From positions 1 to 64,000 of the forward strand of contig REDA01000053.1 of the NCBI GenBank assembly GCA_007693745.1: 64,000 bases of DNA, in the 5' to 3' direction. Shown piece by piece: positions 34,584 through 43,873 of the stretch. The notes beneath the pieces were generated by a model. That model did not search any database, was not told the DNA's origin, and worked only from the letters and a program-made list of their open reading frames with translations. Made by a program: the position numbers and the translations under genes. This DNA is from Balneolaceae bacterium (GTDB lineage: Bacteria; Bacteroidota; Rhodothermia; Balneolales; Balneolaceae). The stretch's first letter is position 1. Each line of letters begins with the position of its first letter.

Positions 34584-36846
34584 GATCTGGTTTCAGCCAG
34601 TAAAACAGCGAAGGCAGAATCAGAAGATCTGAGATCAGTGCGGCAAAAATTGTGGTGCATACAAAAACCCCCATCAGAGCGGTAGAAGTGAATGCGCTGG
34701 TGACGAGAGTCCCGAAGCCGGCAATCAATATCATGCTGGTGATAATCAGCGCTCTTCCTGTTCGGATCGTTGCCGCACTTAACGCCGGGTACATCGCCTT
34801 TCTTTTCAGATATTCTATTCTGAACCGCGCCAGATAATGAATACTGTCATCAACTGCGATTCCAAGAGCTATAGTAAAAATAACTGCAGTAGAAGGTTTA
34901 ATATCTACATTCAGAAACCCCATCAGCCCTCCGGTAACAATAAGCGGAACCAGATTTGGAACCAGTGCTATCAGCATAAGCCGAATGTTTTTAAACAGCA
35001 GAGCCATGATAATTGTAATGGCTGTAATCGCAAGTAGTATACTCGAAGCCAGGGAATAGACAATTTTTTCCGTGAGATCAGCACTAAGAATGGTTGTGCC
35101 GGTAACGATCACATCCATATCCGGAAAAAGGTCTGCAATTACCGGGTTCAATTCGTCCCGGATCTGATTGATCCGGCTGGAACCCGCATCTTCTGTCAAT
35201 GCTGTAACCCGTAATTTTCTGTAATCAAAATCAGTCAGGCGCGACAGCTCATCCGCCTCGTTGATTTCGAGCAGCAGCAGGTACTGGGCTACGGCCTGAT
35301 CCGTTAACTGCCGTTGTTCGCCATTCCTGTCTCCAGTCATCACGATATCTACTTCATGCATCAATGTATGAAGTCCGGTAACCCTGTGTATTTCCGGAAA
35401 ATTGAGAAGAGTTGCTTCAAACCGGTGTAGTCTCTCCAGGATTTCGCCTGATACGGCACCTTCCGGTACCCCCGTGTCAAAAATAAACTCAAATGGAAAC
35501 TGCGGGGAGATATTTTCAGTGAAAAAGCGGCTGTCGCGCATCAGTTCTGTATTTTCGCCAATGTCATCAAAAATCTTGCCATTCACGTTGAGCGTTTTAA
35601 ACCCAAGCGCAAAAAGAAGGGTTATCAGAGCTGAACTGATCAGTATTTTACCGTAGTGAAGCCTGTTAATTGCTGTCAGTCTGGTAAGAAACCGGTTTAT
35701 CAGAGGATAAAATGAGCCGGATTTTTCATCCACCACACGTTTTTTTCTGGAGATACTCAAAACCGCCGGAAGAAATATGATGGTAAACAGATAGGCTATC
35801 AACACTCCGAGAGCGGTATAGAGTCCGAATTTTTTCATCGGTACCACCGTACTGCTTAAAAGAGAGGCAAATCCAATCGCAGTGGTAACACTGGTCAGGA
35901 ATGTGGCACTTCCCAGTGTCATCATCATCTCGAGAATGGAGAGCTTCTTGTTTTTACCCGATTCTCTTGTGTCATCATATTTTGAGATCATATGAACGGC
36001 ATCAGCCACACCCACACAGAGTAATATGGGAGCAATTGTGCTGCTCATAATTTCAAGATACCCCCCGGTAAGATGCATCAGCGCGAGTGTGAATAGCAGC
36101 GTTGACCAGACGATAACCATCGGAAAAAGAACACCCCAAATGGTTCTGTAGAGAAACCATAAAAGGAGAATAATGAGTACGGAGGAGACTGAAATGTACC
36201 AGATGATCTCCCCGTTCAATAAATTCACATACTGATTCCTGAAATAGGGGATCCCGGAAATATGGAAAGTGTAATCTCCTCTGTAATCCGAGAGGATATG
36301 ATTCATGTCTGAAATCAGCTGGTTCCTGTTCGGATAGGTATTGAGCTCCTCATTGATTCTCAGAAGGATGGAGGTTGCAGTGCCTGCTTCGTTTATGAAC
36401 AAGCCGCGGGCAAAAGGATCTTCTGTAATGCTTCTTCTGAGGGAGTCTTCCGCAGCAGCGTTGAGCCGATCCCTGGAGAGATAGGGGTTAAATGTAAGAT
36501 TATACCCATCCGATTCAATATTTTGCGCACTCCAGAGTGAGATCACTTCATCGAGAAGTTCGATCTTTTCAAATTTTTCCGTAATGGCAAGCAGATCCAA
36601 AAGTACTTTTTTGGAAAAGAGTGAATCATGGTGAAACCCGATCAGAATTGTATTGTCGTCCCTTCCGAATTCCTCCTCAAGAATTCTGTAGTCGTGTATC
36701 ACTCTGTCATCTTCCGGATAAAAGCCTTCCAGGTTGAAATCCGTTCGTATCTGGGATGCCGGGTAAATTGCCAGCATGGCAGCCCCAAAAAGGAAAAAAA
36801 GTACGAGCCGGGAGTGGTTGAGAATAAAAAACCCAAGTTGTTTCAC
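34558..36846 (-). CDS. RND/MMPL superfamily exporter
   Basis: Inner-membrane transporter of 762 aa, with the short RND layout: TM1 (about 10-28), a periplasmic loop (about 29-210), five TMs (to about 365), a second TM7-plus-loop half (about 400-610), then five TMs. The sterol-sensing-like stretch P-I-L-L-C-V-G-V-A-D-A-V-H (about 274-286) is repeated in the second half as T-I-A-L-G-I-A-V-D-D-S-I-H, with the membrane Asp pair of MMPL proteins. It follows the DUF1302-like outer-membrane gene by 70 nt. In proteobacteria similar pairs are thought to export lipids. The substrate here is unknown. Confidence 0.88.
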   Translation of the reverse strand: MKQLGFFILNHSRLVLFFLFGAAMLAIYPASQIRTDFNLEGFYPEDDRVIHDYRILEEEFGRDDNTILIGFHHDSLFSKKVLLDLLAITEKFEKIELLDEVISLWSAQNIESDGYNLTFNPYLSRDRLNAAAEDSLRRSITEDPFARGLFINEAGTATSILLRINEELNTYPNRNQLISDMNHILSDYRGDYTFHISGIPYFRNQYVNLLNGEIIWYISVSSVLIILLLWFLYRTIWGVLFPMVIVWSTLLFTLALMHLTGGYLEIMSSTIAPILLCVGVADAVHMISKYDDTRESGKNKKLSILEMMMTLGSATFLTSVTTAIGFASLLSSTVVPMKKFGLYTALGVLIAYLFTIIFLPAVLSISRKKRVVDEKSGSFYPLINRFLTRLTAINRLHYGKILISSALITLLFALGFKTLNVNGKIFDDIGENTELMRDSRFFTENISPQFPFEFIFDTGVPEGAVSGEILERLHRFEATLLNFPEIHRVTGLHTLMHEVDIVMTGDRNGEQRQLTDQAVAQYLLLLEINEADELSRLTDFDYRKLRVTALTEDAGSSRINQIRDELNPVIADLFPDMDVIVTGTTILSADLTEKIVYSLASSILLAITAITIIMALLFKNIRLMLIALVPNLVPLIVTGGLMGFLNVDIKPSTAVIFTIALGIAVDDSIHYLARFRIEYLKRKAMYPALSAATIRTGRALIITSMILIAGFGTLVTSAFTSTALMGVFVCTTIFAALISDLLILPSLFYWLKPDLRIVENPK

Positions 36847-36916
36847 AGAAAGATCTCAGAGCAGTTACGGATGAAAATGACACAACGAAACTTCATAAAA
36901 ATCAATTCCGGGGTCA

Positions 36917-38278
36917 TTAGAAAAAGTAACGAATCCTTGTGTATAGAAAACTGTTTTGACGGAATTGGCCAAACGAGAGATGACCGTACAGCGGATCGGG
37001 AGATTTTCCGCCAAAAAGGCTCATACCCGAAGAGAGTTCTAAATTGTCTCTGACCTCGTAGAGAAGTTCAAAGTGGGACCAAAGGTCGCCTCCGCTTATA
37101 TTGTACCGGTTGAAAGAAGTAAACCGGAGACGGTCGTCCATAAATGAACGGGAGAAAAGTAAAGTGGAATAGGTAAAAACACTCTCCTGAATCATTTCAG
37201 ATTGATAATCAGCAATAAAGTCCGTGGCAAACTGAATCTCTGCCGTATATCCCGACAATTCCAGCCGAATACCGGCTCCAGCTGAAACCCAGGGTGAAGA
37301 GACAAGATAACGATCCTCACGCGGCTGGAACTGATTGAAGAGTTGCAGTGCAGCCAATGGGTCACGTTCTGCCTGCCGGATAAGATCACTTGTAAACGGC
37401 AGATAGGTAAAGTACCGCTGGTGGACATAAAGCAGTTCAGCATTCAATCTGACCGCAGAGGTAAGCTGCAGCGACAATGTTGCAGATCCCATGGGTGAAG
37501 ATTCCATGGATTCGAAAACGGATAACTCAGGATTTTGTTCCGGACCGGAAGAAATCAGTTCGAGCCCAAGAGAGGGGACCGGATAGATCCAGTTCATCAG
37601 AGAGATTGAGTAATCTGCATAAGTGCCCCGCACCTGATACCTGAGAGAAAAAACGAGATCTTCGGAGAGAGAGCCCTTCGGTCTTGAGACCTGCCTGAAT
37701 TCAAGATCCCTGTTATTTTGAGAAAAAGGCGACCACCTGGAATCCGGATCGGGAAGTGCAGATGGCGGGCGGTGAAGTGCTGCGATAAAATTGATCGAAT
37801 TATTGCCAAGATAGCGTGTGATACTCACTGCCTCAAGTGGTACCCTGATATCGTCACTGTTTAAAAAGACGATCCGGTTCAGGTCAGACGGCGATAAGAT
37901 ATCCGCTACAGAGACACCCTCCATCCCTCCGGTAATTAGTTTCTGCCTGCCAGCGCGGATATCCGTATTCGAAAGATAAAAATCAGCATACAGCTCCCGT
38001 ACTAAAAAACCGGTGGTGAGAAGTTGATCGTAACTTAAACTCAATTCTGTTTCACTGCTCAGGCTGAAACCGCTTCGGCTAAAGACAGTCCTGTTTTTAA
38101 TTCGTGTGCGGCCGGCAAGCCAGTCGCTGTAATCAGTAGTTCGTGTGGCAGTATAATTCTCTGCTTCAGAGGATGATTGCATCTGTGCAATCAGGCTTCC
38201 GGATGGCAGAAACGTTAAAAAAAATAAAAGAATAGCAAAAACAAGCAGCAGGGATGCGTAAAGCCGGGGTATTCTCAT
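36917..38278 (-). CDS. DUF1302-like outer-membrane beta-barrel protein
   Basis: Predicted outer-membrane porin-like protein, 453 aa, with a signal peptide (about 1-32, hydrophobic L-L-L-V-F-A-I-L-L-F-F-L). Segments such as L-Y-A-D-F-Y-L-S-N-T-D-I-R-A-G-R-Q-K-L (96-114), V-A-D-I-L-S-P-S-D-L-N-R and R-V-P-L-E-A-V-S-I match the DUF1302 pattern (R-x-G-R-Q-x-x-x-W-G, D-x-x-S-P-x-D-L). Alternating amphipathic strands continue to a C-terminal R-Y-F-F, as expected of a barrel. It is transcribed upstream of the RND exporter gene. The assignment to DUF1302 is by pattern and not certain. Confidence 0.68.
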   Translation of the reverse strand: MRIPRLYASLLLVFAILLFFLTFLPSGSLIAQMQSSSEAENYTATRTTDYSDWLAGRTRIKNRTVFSRSGFSLSSETELSLSYDQLLTTGFLVRELYADFYLSNTDIRAGRQKLITGGMEGVSVADILSPSDLNRIVFLNSDDIRVPLEAVSITRYLGNNSINFIAALHRPPSALPDPDSRWSPFSQNNRDLEFRQVSRPKGSLSEDLVFSLRYQVRGTYADYSISLMNWIYPVPSLGLELISSGPEQNPELSVFESMESSPMGSATLSLQLTSAVRLNAELLYVHQRYFTYLPFTSDLIRQAERDPLAALQLFNQFQPREDRYLVSSPWVSAGAGIRLELSGYTAEIQFATDFIADYQSEMIQESVFTYSTLLFSRSFMDDRLRFTSFNRYNISGGDLWSHFELLYEVRDNLELSSGMSLFGGKSPDPLYGHLSFGQFRQNSFLYTRIRYFF

Positions 38279-38301
38279 TAAATAATTATTCTCTGATCAG
38301 A

Positions 38302-38332
38302 TTGATGATTATGTAAAATTTCCGTAATTTTA
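38302..38332 (+). promoter_or_regulatory. Candidate FCB-type promoter of the SRPBCC gene
   Basis: TTG (38302-38304), a 20-nt spacer and TAATTTTA (38325-38332) resemble the Bacteroidota -33/-7 pair (TTTG and TAnnTTTG) with one mismatch in the -7 box. It lies in the divergent gap, about 75 nt before the ATG at 38405. Confidence 0.35.
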
Positions 38333-38404
38333 TCGCATTGTGGATTTGTATTATCTGCAACCTCACGCAACTTTGAAATCAAACGTTCATACCCAAAGTT
38401 ACTT

Positions 38405-38881
38405 ATGGCGCACGAAAGAATAGAAGTAGACTTACCTTTAGCCAAAGTTTACGAGTTATTATGTAATCCCGTCCATTTCCCAAAGTTTCTTCACCGAATT
38501 GAAAAGGTTGAAAAAGTGAACTCTCAGACGTTCAACTATAAAACCACAATTGGTGGTGAAGAGTTTCAGTGGACTACCAATATTATTGATAATCTCAGAA
38601 ACACCCGATTTGCATGGATTACCATCAATGGTAATCTGAATCAGACTGGCACAATTCGTTTTACTCCGCTGAACAATGGCAGTAAAACCAGAGTGGATAT
38701 TTCCCTGGATTACCGCACTTTTTTTGGTGAGGCCGATGAAGATTTGGCTGCCTTTATTGATGGTTTGCCGGAACAGCTTGTTAAAGATCTGCAAACATTC
38801 AAGAATCTTGCAGAATCCGATACCTTCAAGGATGAAGAGATCACAGAACCCATTGAAGCTGTGAAGGAAGTAACAGCTTAG
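38405..38881 (+). CDS. SRPBCC (START/Bet v1-like) family protein
   Basis: Small ligand-binding-fold protein, 158 aa, of the polyketide cyclase/dehydrase type. H-E-R-I-E-V-D-L-P-L-A-K-V-Y-E-L-L-C-N-P-V-H-F-P-K-F (3-28) is the typical first strand, helix and P-x-x-(F/W)-x-x-F/W segment. F-Q-W-T-T-N-I, T-R-F-A-W and G-T-I-R-F-T-P-L follow. The last 25 residues are acidic. It is monocistronic with a strong terminator. The ligand is unknown. Confidence 0.83.
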   Translation: MAHERIEVDLPLAKVYELLCNPVHFPKFLHRIEKVEKVNSQTFNYKTTIGGEEFQWTTNIIDNLRNTRFAWITINGNLNQTGTIRFTPLNNGSKTRVDISLDYRTFFGEADEDLAAFIDGLPEQLVKDLQTFKNLAESDTFKDEEITEPIEAVKEVTA

Positions 38882-38902
38882 GCAAACGTATCCATCGTTT
38901 TC

Positions 38903-38939
38903 AAATGCGTTCAGACTCAAAACTGAACGCATTTTTTTT
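38903..38939 (+). terminator. Rho-independent terminator after the SRPBCC gene
   Basis: A perfect 12-bp stem, AAATGCGTTCAG (38903-38914) with CTGAACGCATTT (38923-38934), an 8-nt loop, and a run of eight T (38932-38939). It starts 21 nt after the stop codon and isolates this gene from aroE. Confidence 0.96.
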
Positions 38940-38960
38940 GCCGGTACATCAGGCTTTATT

Positions 38961-39833
38961 ATGGCAATATCTTTTAGAGAATACAGGGACTCGCCAAAGT
39001 CAAAGAAACCGCATATACTTATAGTGGGTTACCCTCTGGGGCATTCGCTCTCTCCATATATGCACAACAGCGCTATTCATCACTACAGCATGGATGCGGA
39101 GTATCTGGCAGTGGAACTTCATCCTCACGAGTTGACGGATTTCATTTCTGCCTGTAATTCAGATGATTTTCTCGGTTGCAATATCACCCTGCCTTATAAG
39201 CAAGATTTTCTCCGTCTGGCAGACCTGCTGGATGAAGATGCCGAGGATATCGGGGCAATCAATGTACTGGCGAAAAAGAATCATCAACTGGTAGGATTCA
39301 ATACCGACATTCACGGTTTTATTCAGCCTCTCAGGAGGTACTCAGAGCAGATTAACGGCTCCAGAGCCATTGTTTTTGGAACAGGAGGTTCAAGCAAAGC
39401 GGTCTGCAAGGGACTGCTCAAAATTGGCACTGATGAGATTATTCAGGTATCCAGAGCCCCGTATGACAGAGAGGATATTCCTTCGGTTAAGGATTCTGTA
39501 AGGCTTGTTGATTACTCTCAGTGGACAGCGTTTGCTGAAGAGGCATCCCTGATTGTTAACTGTACTCCACTGGGAATGACACCTAATGTGGAATCGAGTC
39601 CTGTCAGAGAGAGCGAAGCCGGATATCTGGCTGGCAAAATTTGCTATGATTTAGTTTATAATCCTGTACAAACGAAATTTTTATCGCTAAGCAAAGCTGC
39701 CGGAGGAGTTCCAGTTGGTGGATTGGAAATGCTGATAGAACAGGGGAGTAAGGCTTTTGAAATATGGACCGGCAGGCATTTTCCGGATGAGCTGATCCAA
39801 AAAATGTTAAAAAAAGATTTTCTTCCGCTCTGA
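38961..39833 (+). CDS. aroE: Shikimate dehydrogenase
   Basis: NADPH-dependent reduction of 3-dehydroshikimate, 290 aa. The substrate-binding S-L-S-P-Y-M-H-N, catalytic Lys and Asp in N-I-T-L-P-Y-K and G-F-N-T-D-I-H-G-F are intact. The nucleotide loop is F-G-T-G-G-S-S-K-A-V. The N-terminus is about 15 residues longer than in E. coli AroE. The stop TGA overlaps the ATG of pgeF (TGATG). Confidence 0.95.
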   Translation: MAISFREYRDSPKSKKPHILIVGYPLGHSLSPYMHNSAIHHYSMDAEYLAVELHPHELTDFISACNSDDFLGCNITLPYKQDFLRLADLLDEDAEDIGAINVLAKKNHQLVGFNTDIHGFIQPLRRYSEQINGSRAIVFGTGGSSKAVCKGLLKIGTDEIIQVSRAPYDREDIPSVKDSVRLVDYSQWTAFAEEASLIVNCTPLGMTPNVESSPVRESEAGYLAGKICYDLVYNPVQTKFLSLSKAAGGVPVGGLEMLIEQGSKAFEIWTGRHFPDELIQKMLKKDFLPL

Positions 39834-40591
39834 TGAAGCTCTATTATCCTCAGATCTTTTCAGAAAACAAATGTATAAATTCCTGTTTTACATTTGCAAA
39901 CCGGGATGTGTGGAATCCATCAAATGAGATTCAGGGACTAAATTTCGGACTCAACACTTCTGCATCCGACGCTGAAATCCGCAGCGCACTCGATGAATTG
40001 CTACTGCAGCTGGGCTGGAGATGGAGTGGGCTGGCACTTGCAAGACAGGTACACGGTACTGAAATTAAAGAAGTTGAACAGGACGGTATTTATGAGAATG
40101 TTGATGGCATGATCACCACAGAGCCGGGATTGATTCTTGGAATTCAGGTCGCTGATTGTGCAGCAGTGCTTGTTGCAGATGAAGTTGCGGGAGTTGCAGG
40201 CGCTTTTCATGCAGGATGGAGAGGAGCTATATCGGGTATTGTGCCCGAAGGTATCGCAGCGATGGAGAATGCCGGGGGGAGTATCCCTAACTTCAAAGTG
40301 TACATCAGTCCCTGTATTTCGGCAACTCAATTTGAGGTGGGTGAGGAGGTTTCCTCTCAGTTTCCGGAAAAATTCCGGCTGGAGAACAAAGGGAAAAAAC
40401 CCAGAGTGGATTTAAAAGGGTATCTGGTTGACCAGCTGAAAAGCAGCGGTATTCATGAATCGAATATTGAAATGGATCCGCTCTGTACGTTTACTGAAAC
40501 ATCACTTTATTCATACAGAAGAGAAGGAATTCAATCGGGGCGAATGCTCGGCCTTATTCAACTTCAACAGAAGAATGATGAATCAGAGTAG
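39833..40591 (+). CDS. pgeF: PgeF/YfiH (laccase-domain) purine nucleoside phosphorylase-like enzyme
   Basis: Multicopper-oxidase-like fold, single domain, 252 aa. In other bacteria the family cleaves purine nucleosides or edits peptidoglycan precursors. The Zn/Cu ligand and active-site motifs are A-R-Q-V-H-G-T, V-A-D-C-A-A-V-L-V, F-H-A-G-W-R-G and I-S-P-C-I, all intact. It overlaps aroE by one base, a conserved type of coupling with housekeeping genes. Confidence 0.93.
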   Translation: MKLYYPQIFSENKCINSCFTFANRDVWNPSNEIQGLNFGLNTSASDAEIRSALDELLLQLGWRWSGLALARQVHGTEIKEVEQDGIYENVDGMITTEPGLILGIQVADCAAVLVADEVAGVAGAFHAGWRGAISGIVPEGIAAMENAGGSIPNFKVYISPCISATQFEVGEEVSSQFPEKFRLENKGKKPRVDLKGYLVDQLKSSGIHESNIEMDPLCTFTETSLYSYRREGIQSGRMLGLIQLQQKNDESE

Positions 40592-40659
40592 GATATGACT
40601 TATCATACGTCGTATTCTCCACATTGTTTTTACTATCCATTGAATAGTCCTCAAACACA

Positions 40660-41814
40660 TTGAACACTGAAAGAATAGCCATTTTTGGTTCTACCGGCTC
40701 AATCGGAACGCAGGCAGTTGATCTGCTACTGGAGAAAACTGTTCATTTCGAAGTGGCGGCTCTCTCTGCACACAATAACTACAGGCTTCTGGCTGAGCAG
40801 GCAAATCTGCTTCGCCCCGACTTTATATTTCTCAGCAATCCTGAAAACAGACTCCCATTCGAAGCCCTTCTGAAGTATAAGCCGGTGTATACCGGGTATG
40901 GGAACCAGGAACTGGAGAGTTATGCCGGCACGGGTGAATATGATATTCTGTTGAACAGTCTGGTTGGCTTTGCCGGTTTTATGTCTACCTACAAAGCACT
41001 GGTAAACAATAAGAAAGTAGCACTCGCCAATAAGGAGTCTCTTGTTGTTGGAGGGCAGATTCTTACTGAGCTGCAGGCATTCAAAGATCAGAAACTTATC
41101 CCGGTCGATTCCGAGCATTCTGCAATGCTGCAGTCTCTGACCGGAGAAAAACTCTCAGCGATTGAAAGGATTATTATTACTGCAAGCGGGGGACCTTTCA
41201 GAGAGTACACTCTTGAGCAGATGAAGCAGGTGATGGTTGAAGATGCACTGAATCATCCGAATTGGGAGATGGGTGCCAAAATCACGATCGATTCATCCAC
41301 CATGATGAATAAGGGCCTTGAGATCATCGAAGCAAAATGGCTTTTTGGGCTTTCTGTCGAAAAAATTGTGCCGGTCATTCACCCTCAGAGCATTGTACAC
41401 TCGGTCGTTGAATTCATCGACGGATCATCCAAGGCCCAGTTGGGTCCGCCAGACATGAAAGTTCCCATTCTATACGCGCTTACATACCCGCACCGTGTGA
41501 AATCATCACAACCGGTTCTGGACTATTCTATTCCTTTCAATCTCGATTTCAGACCGGTTGATCCGGAGAAATTTCCCTGCCTTGATCTATGCATCCAGGC
41601 CGCTGAGAAAGGCGGTGCTGCTCCGGCTGTTCTTAACGCCTCGAATGAAGTTGCCGTAGAGCGATTTTTAAAAAGGGAAATTCACTATATTCAAATTCCT
41701 GAGATCATCAGTACCTCTTTGAAATCTATTCATTCAGAAACAATTCACTCACCTGAAACGTTGAAAGAGATAGATACCGAGACAAGGATTTTCGCAAACA
41801 ACCTTTTAAAATAA
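40660..41814 (+). CDS. dxr: 1-deoxy-D-xylulose 5-phosphate reductoisomerase
   Basis: First committed step of the MEP isoprenoid pathway, NADPH-dependent, 384 aa. The nucleotide loop F-G-S-T-G-S-I-G-T-Q (9-18), the metal site P-V-D-S-E-H-S-A, the substrate loop N-H-P-N-W-E-M-G and K-I-T-I-D-S-S-T-M-M-N-K-G are clear. The start is TTG at 40660, which gives the usual short N-terminus. It is followed after 3 nt by rseP, a common pairing. Confidence 0.96.
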   Translation: MNTERIAIFGSTGSIGTQAVDLLLEKTVHFEVAALSAHNNYRLLAEQANLLRPDFIFLSNPENRLPFEALLKYKPVYTGYGNQELESYAGTGEYDILLNSLVGFAGFMSTYKALVNNKKVALANKESLVVGGQILTELQAFKDQKLIPVDSEHSAMLQSLTGEKLSAIERIIITASGGPFREYTLEQMKQVMVEDALNHPNWEMGAKITIDSSTMMNKGLEIIEAKWLFGLSVEKIVPVIHPQSIVHSVVEFIDGSSKAQLGPPDMKVPILYALTYPHRVKSSQPVLDYSIPFNLDFRPVDPEKFPCLDLCIQAAEKGGAAPAVLNASNEVAVERFLKREIHYIQIPEIISTSLKSIHSETIHSPETLKEIDTETRIFANNLLK

Positions 41815-41817
41815 CGT

Positions 41818-43164
41818 ATGGATTGGATTATAAATACCGGCAGTACGATTGCTGTTTTTATTGCTGCAATATTTATACTGGTTACAGTACATGAACTTGG
41901 TCATTTTATTGCAGCCAAGTACTTTAAGATGAGAGTCAATAAGTTTTCGATAGGCTTTCCTCCAAAAATATTTGGGTTCCGCAAGGGTGAAACCGAGTAT
42001 GTGATCGGGGCAACACCCCTCGGGGGGTATGTGCAGATTGCCGGGATGATTGATGAATCCATGGATGACAGTTTCACGGATCAGGAGGTGAAACCGGATG
42101 AATTCAGGGGCAGGCCGGTGTGGCAGAGAACCGTCGTGATTCTCGCAGGAGTGATTTTTAATATGATCCTGGCAGTCATTATCTACACGGGTATGGCATG
42201 GAACTATGGTGAAACGGTGATCCCTGTCACTTCAATTGATGGGATTTATGTCCAGGAAGGTACGGTTGCCGCAGCAATGGGTATGCAGACAGGCGACAGG
42301 ATAATCGGAATCAATGGGAGAGAGGTTACCTATTTTAATCAGCTTTTTTCACCATCTGAACTCACTCAGCGGGATCTCTCATTCATGATTGAAAGAGACG
42401 GGAGAGTCGTAACGCTCACCGCACCGAGCGATTTTCTGGATCTCATCAACAGAGAGGGTGGGTTTATCGATCAGAGTCACACACTTCCGAGTCAGATTTC
42501 AAGAGTACTGCCCGATTCTCCTGCAAACGATGCGGGTTTTGAGGATGGTGACAGAATTGTAGCCGTAAATGGAAGGGAAATTGGTTTTTGGGTTGAACTG
42601 GTTCAGATTATTCAGAATGCCGGGGAAGAACTGAATGTAACCGTGGAGCGAAATGGCATCCTGGCCGAATTAACGGTTTTGCCGGATCCCGTTACGAAAA
42701 CCATTGGTATTCAGTCGCCCAATGCAGCGGATCTTTTCGATTATGAGGTCAAAAGTTACGGATTAACACAATCTGTCGCAGTAGGCCTGGACAGAACCAG
42801 CGACACATTCTTTGGCATCATCAAGGGTATCGGGCGCCTGTTTTCCGGTGATATATCCGTTAGAGAGAATCTGGGCGGACCGGTTGCCATTGCCAGTATC
42901 ACACGTGAAGCTACTGACAGAGGTGGCTGGGAAGGGTTTTGGAATATAACCGCTTTTTTAAGTGTTACGCTCGCCATCATGAATATGCTTCCGATTCCTG
43001 CACTCGATGGCGGTCACTTTATGTTCCTCGTTTATGAAGGAATCACAAGAAGAGAACCCTCTCCCAAAGTTAGAATGGGGCTTCAGCAGTTGGGTTTCAT
43101 CTTTCTGATCGGATTGTTTATACTGATCACGTTCAATGACATCCTGAGAATATTCGGAGGATAA
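41818..43164 (+). CDS. rseP: Site-2 protease RseP-like zinc metalloprotease
   Basis: Intramembrane protease of the inner membrane, 448 aa, that cleaves anti-sigma factors or signal-peptide remnants. H-E-L-G-H (25-29) in the first TM holds the zinc-binding histidines, and N-M-L-P-I-P-A-L-D-G-G-H near 395 the third ligand. Two PDZ domains lie between (about 145-225 and 230-305, the second with D-S-P-A-N-D-A-G-F-E-D-G-D-R-I). It sits in the standard dxr-rseP order, 3 nt after dxr. The ECF sigma at 26.4 kb has no TM anti-sigma gene beside it, so no direct link is claimed. Confidence 0.95.
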   Translation: MDWIINTGSTIAVFIAAIFILVTVHELGHFIAAKYFKMRVNKFSIGFPPKIFGFRKGETEYVIGATPLGGYVQIAGMIDESMDDSFTDQEVKPDEFRGRPVWQRTVVILAGVIFNMILAVIIYTGMAWNYGETVIPVTSIDGIYVQEGTVAAAMGMQTGDRIIGINGREVTYFNQLFSPSELTQRDLSFMIERDGRVVTLTAPSDFLDLINREGGFIDQSHTLPSQISRVLPDSPANDAGFEDGDRIVAVNGREIGFWVELVQIIQNAGEELNVTVERNGILAELTVLPDPVTKTIGIQSPNAADLFDYEVKSYGLTQSVAVGLDRTSDTFFGIIKGIGRLFSGDISVRENLGGPVAIASITREATDRGGWEGFWNITAFLSVTLAIMNMLPIPALDGGHFMFLVYEGITRREPSPKVRMGLQQLGFIFLIGLFILITFNDILRIFGG

Positions 43165-43166
43165 AA

Positions 43167-43829
43167 ATGCTGGCTAAAGAGGGATTTCCAACAATTATTG
43201 TAGTGTTTGTCTTTTCGGTTCTGGTCGGCTATGCAGTTAGTTTCGGGCCGTTTTGGCTGATGATTTTGACCTGGCCGCTGCTGCTGGCTCTCTGCTTTCT
43301 GATACTCTATTTTTTCCGGGATCCCGATCGGTTTCCACCCGTCGATCCCGACCTGATACTGTCACCTGCAGACGGAAAGGTTGTGCTGATTCAGGAAACA
43401 GATGAAAATGAATACCTGAAGGGTCGTGCTACCCAGATCAGCATCTTTCTCTCACCACTTAACGTGCATGTAAACAGAAATCCTGTATCAGGTACACTTG
43501 AATACCTGAAGTACTATCCCGGGCAGTATCTGATGGCCTGGGAAGATCATGCATCTGAATTAAATGAGAGAGCCCATTTTGGAGTGCTGCACACTTCCGG
43601 GGTGAAGATTCTATTCAAGCAGATTACCGGTTTTCTCGCCCGGAGAATCGTTTATCATATCAAAGAAGGGGATCAGATTAAAGCAGGTGAGAGGTTTGGA
43701 ATCATGAAATTCGGGTCCCGAATGGATATCCTGCTGCCTGAAGGAATTGAAATAGTGGTAAAGAAAGGCGATACTACGGTTGCGGGAGAAACGGTTATTG
43801 GAAAGTTCAATTCAAAAGAGACTCAATAG
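43167..43829 (+). CDS. psd: Phosphatidylserine decarboxylase, short (proenzyme) type
   Basis: Makes phosphatidylethanolamine, 220 aa, the small single-TM-hairpin type of Bacteroidota and archaea. TM segments lie at about 8-25 and 28-47. The core has L-S-P-A-D-G-K-V, S-I-F-L-S-P-L-N-V-H-V-N-R-N-P-V and the self-cleavage region F-G-S-R-M-D, where cleavage at Gly183-Ser184 would create the pyruvoyl group. It lies 2 nt after rseP and 44 nt before pssA, its substrate-supplying partner. Confidence 0.94.
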   Translation: MLAKEGFPTIIVVFVFSVLVGYAVSFGPFWLMILTWPLLLALCFLILYFFRDPDRFPPVDPDLILSPADGKVVLIQETDENEYLKGRATQISIFLSPLNVHVNRNPVSGTLEYLKYYPGQYLMAWEDHASELNERAHFGVLHTSGVKILFKQITGFLARRIVYHIKEGDQIKAGERFGIMKFGSRMDILLPEGIEIVVKKGDTTVAGETVIGKFNSKETQ

Positions 43830-43873
43830 CAGAAACTTGTGATCTGTAATTTCAGAGGCCAGCCACACATTCC

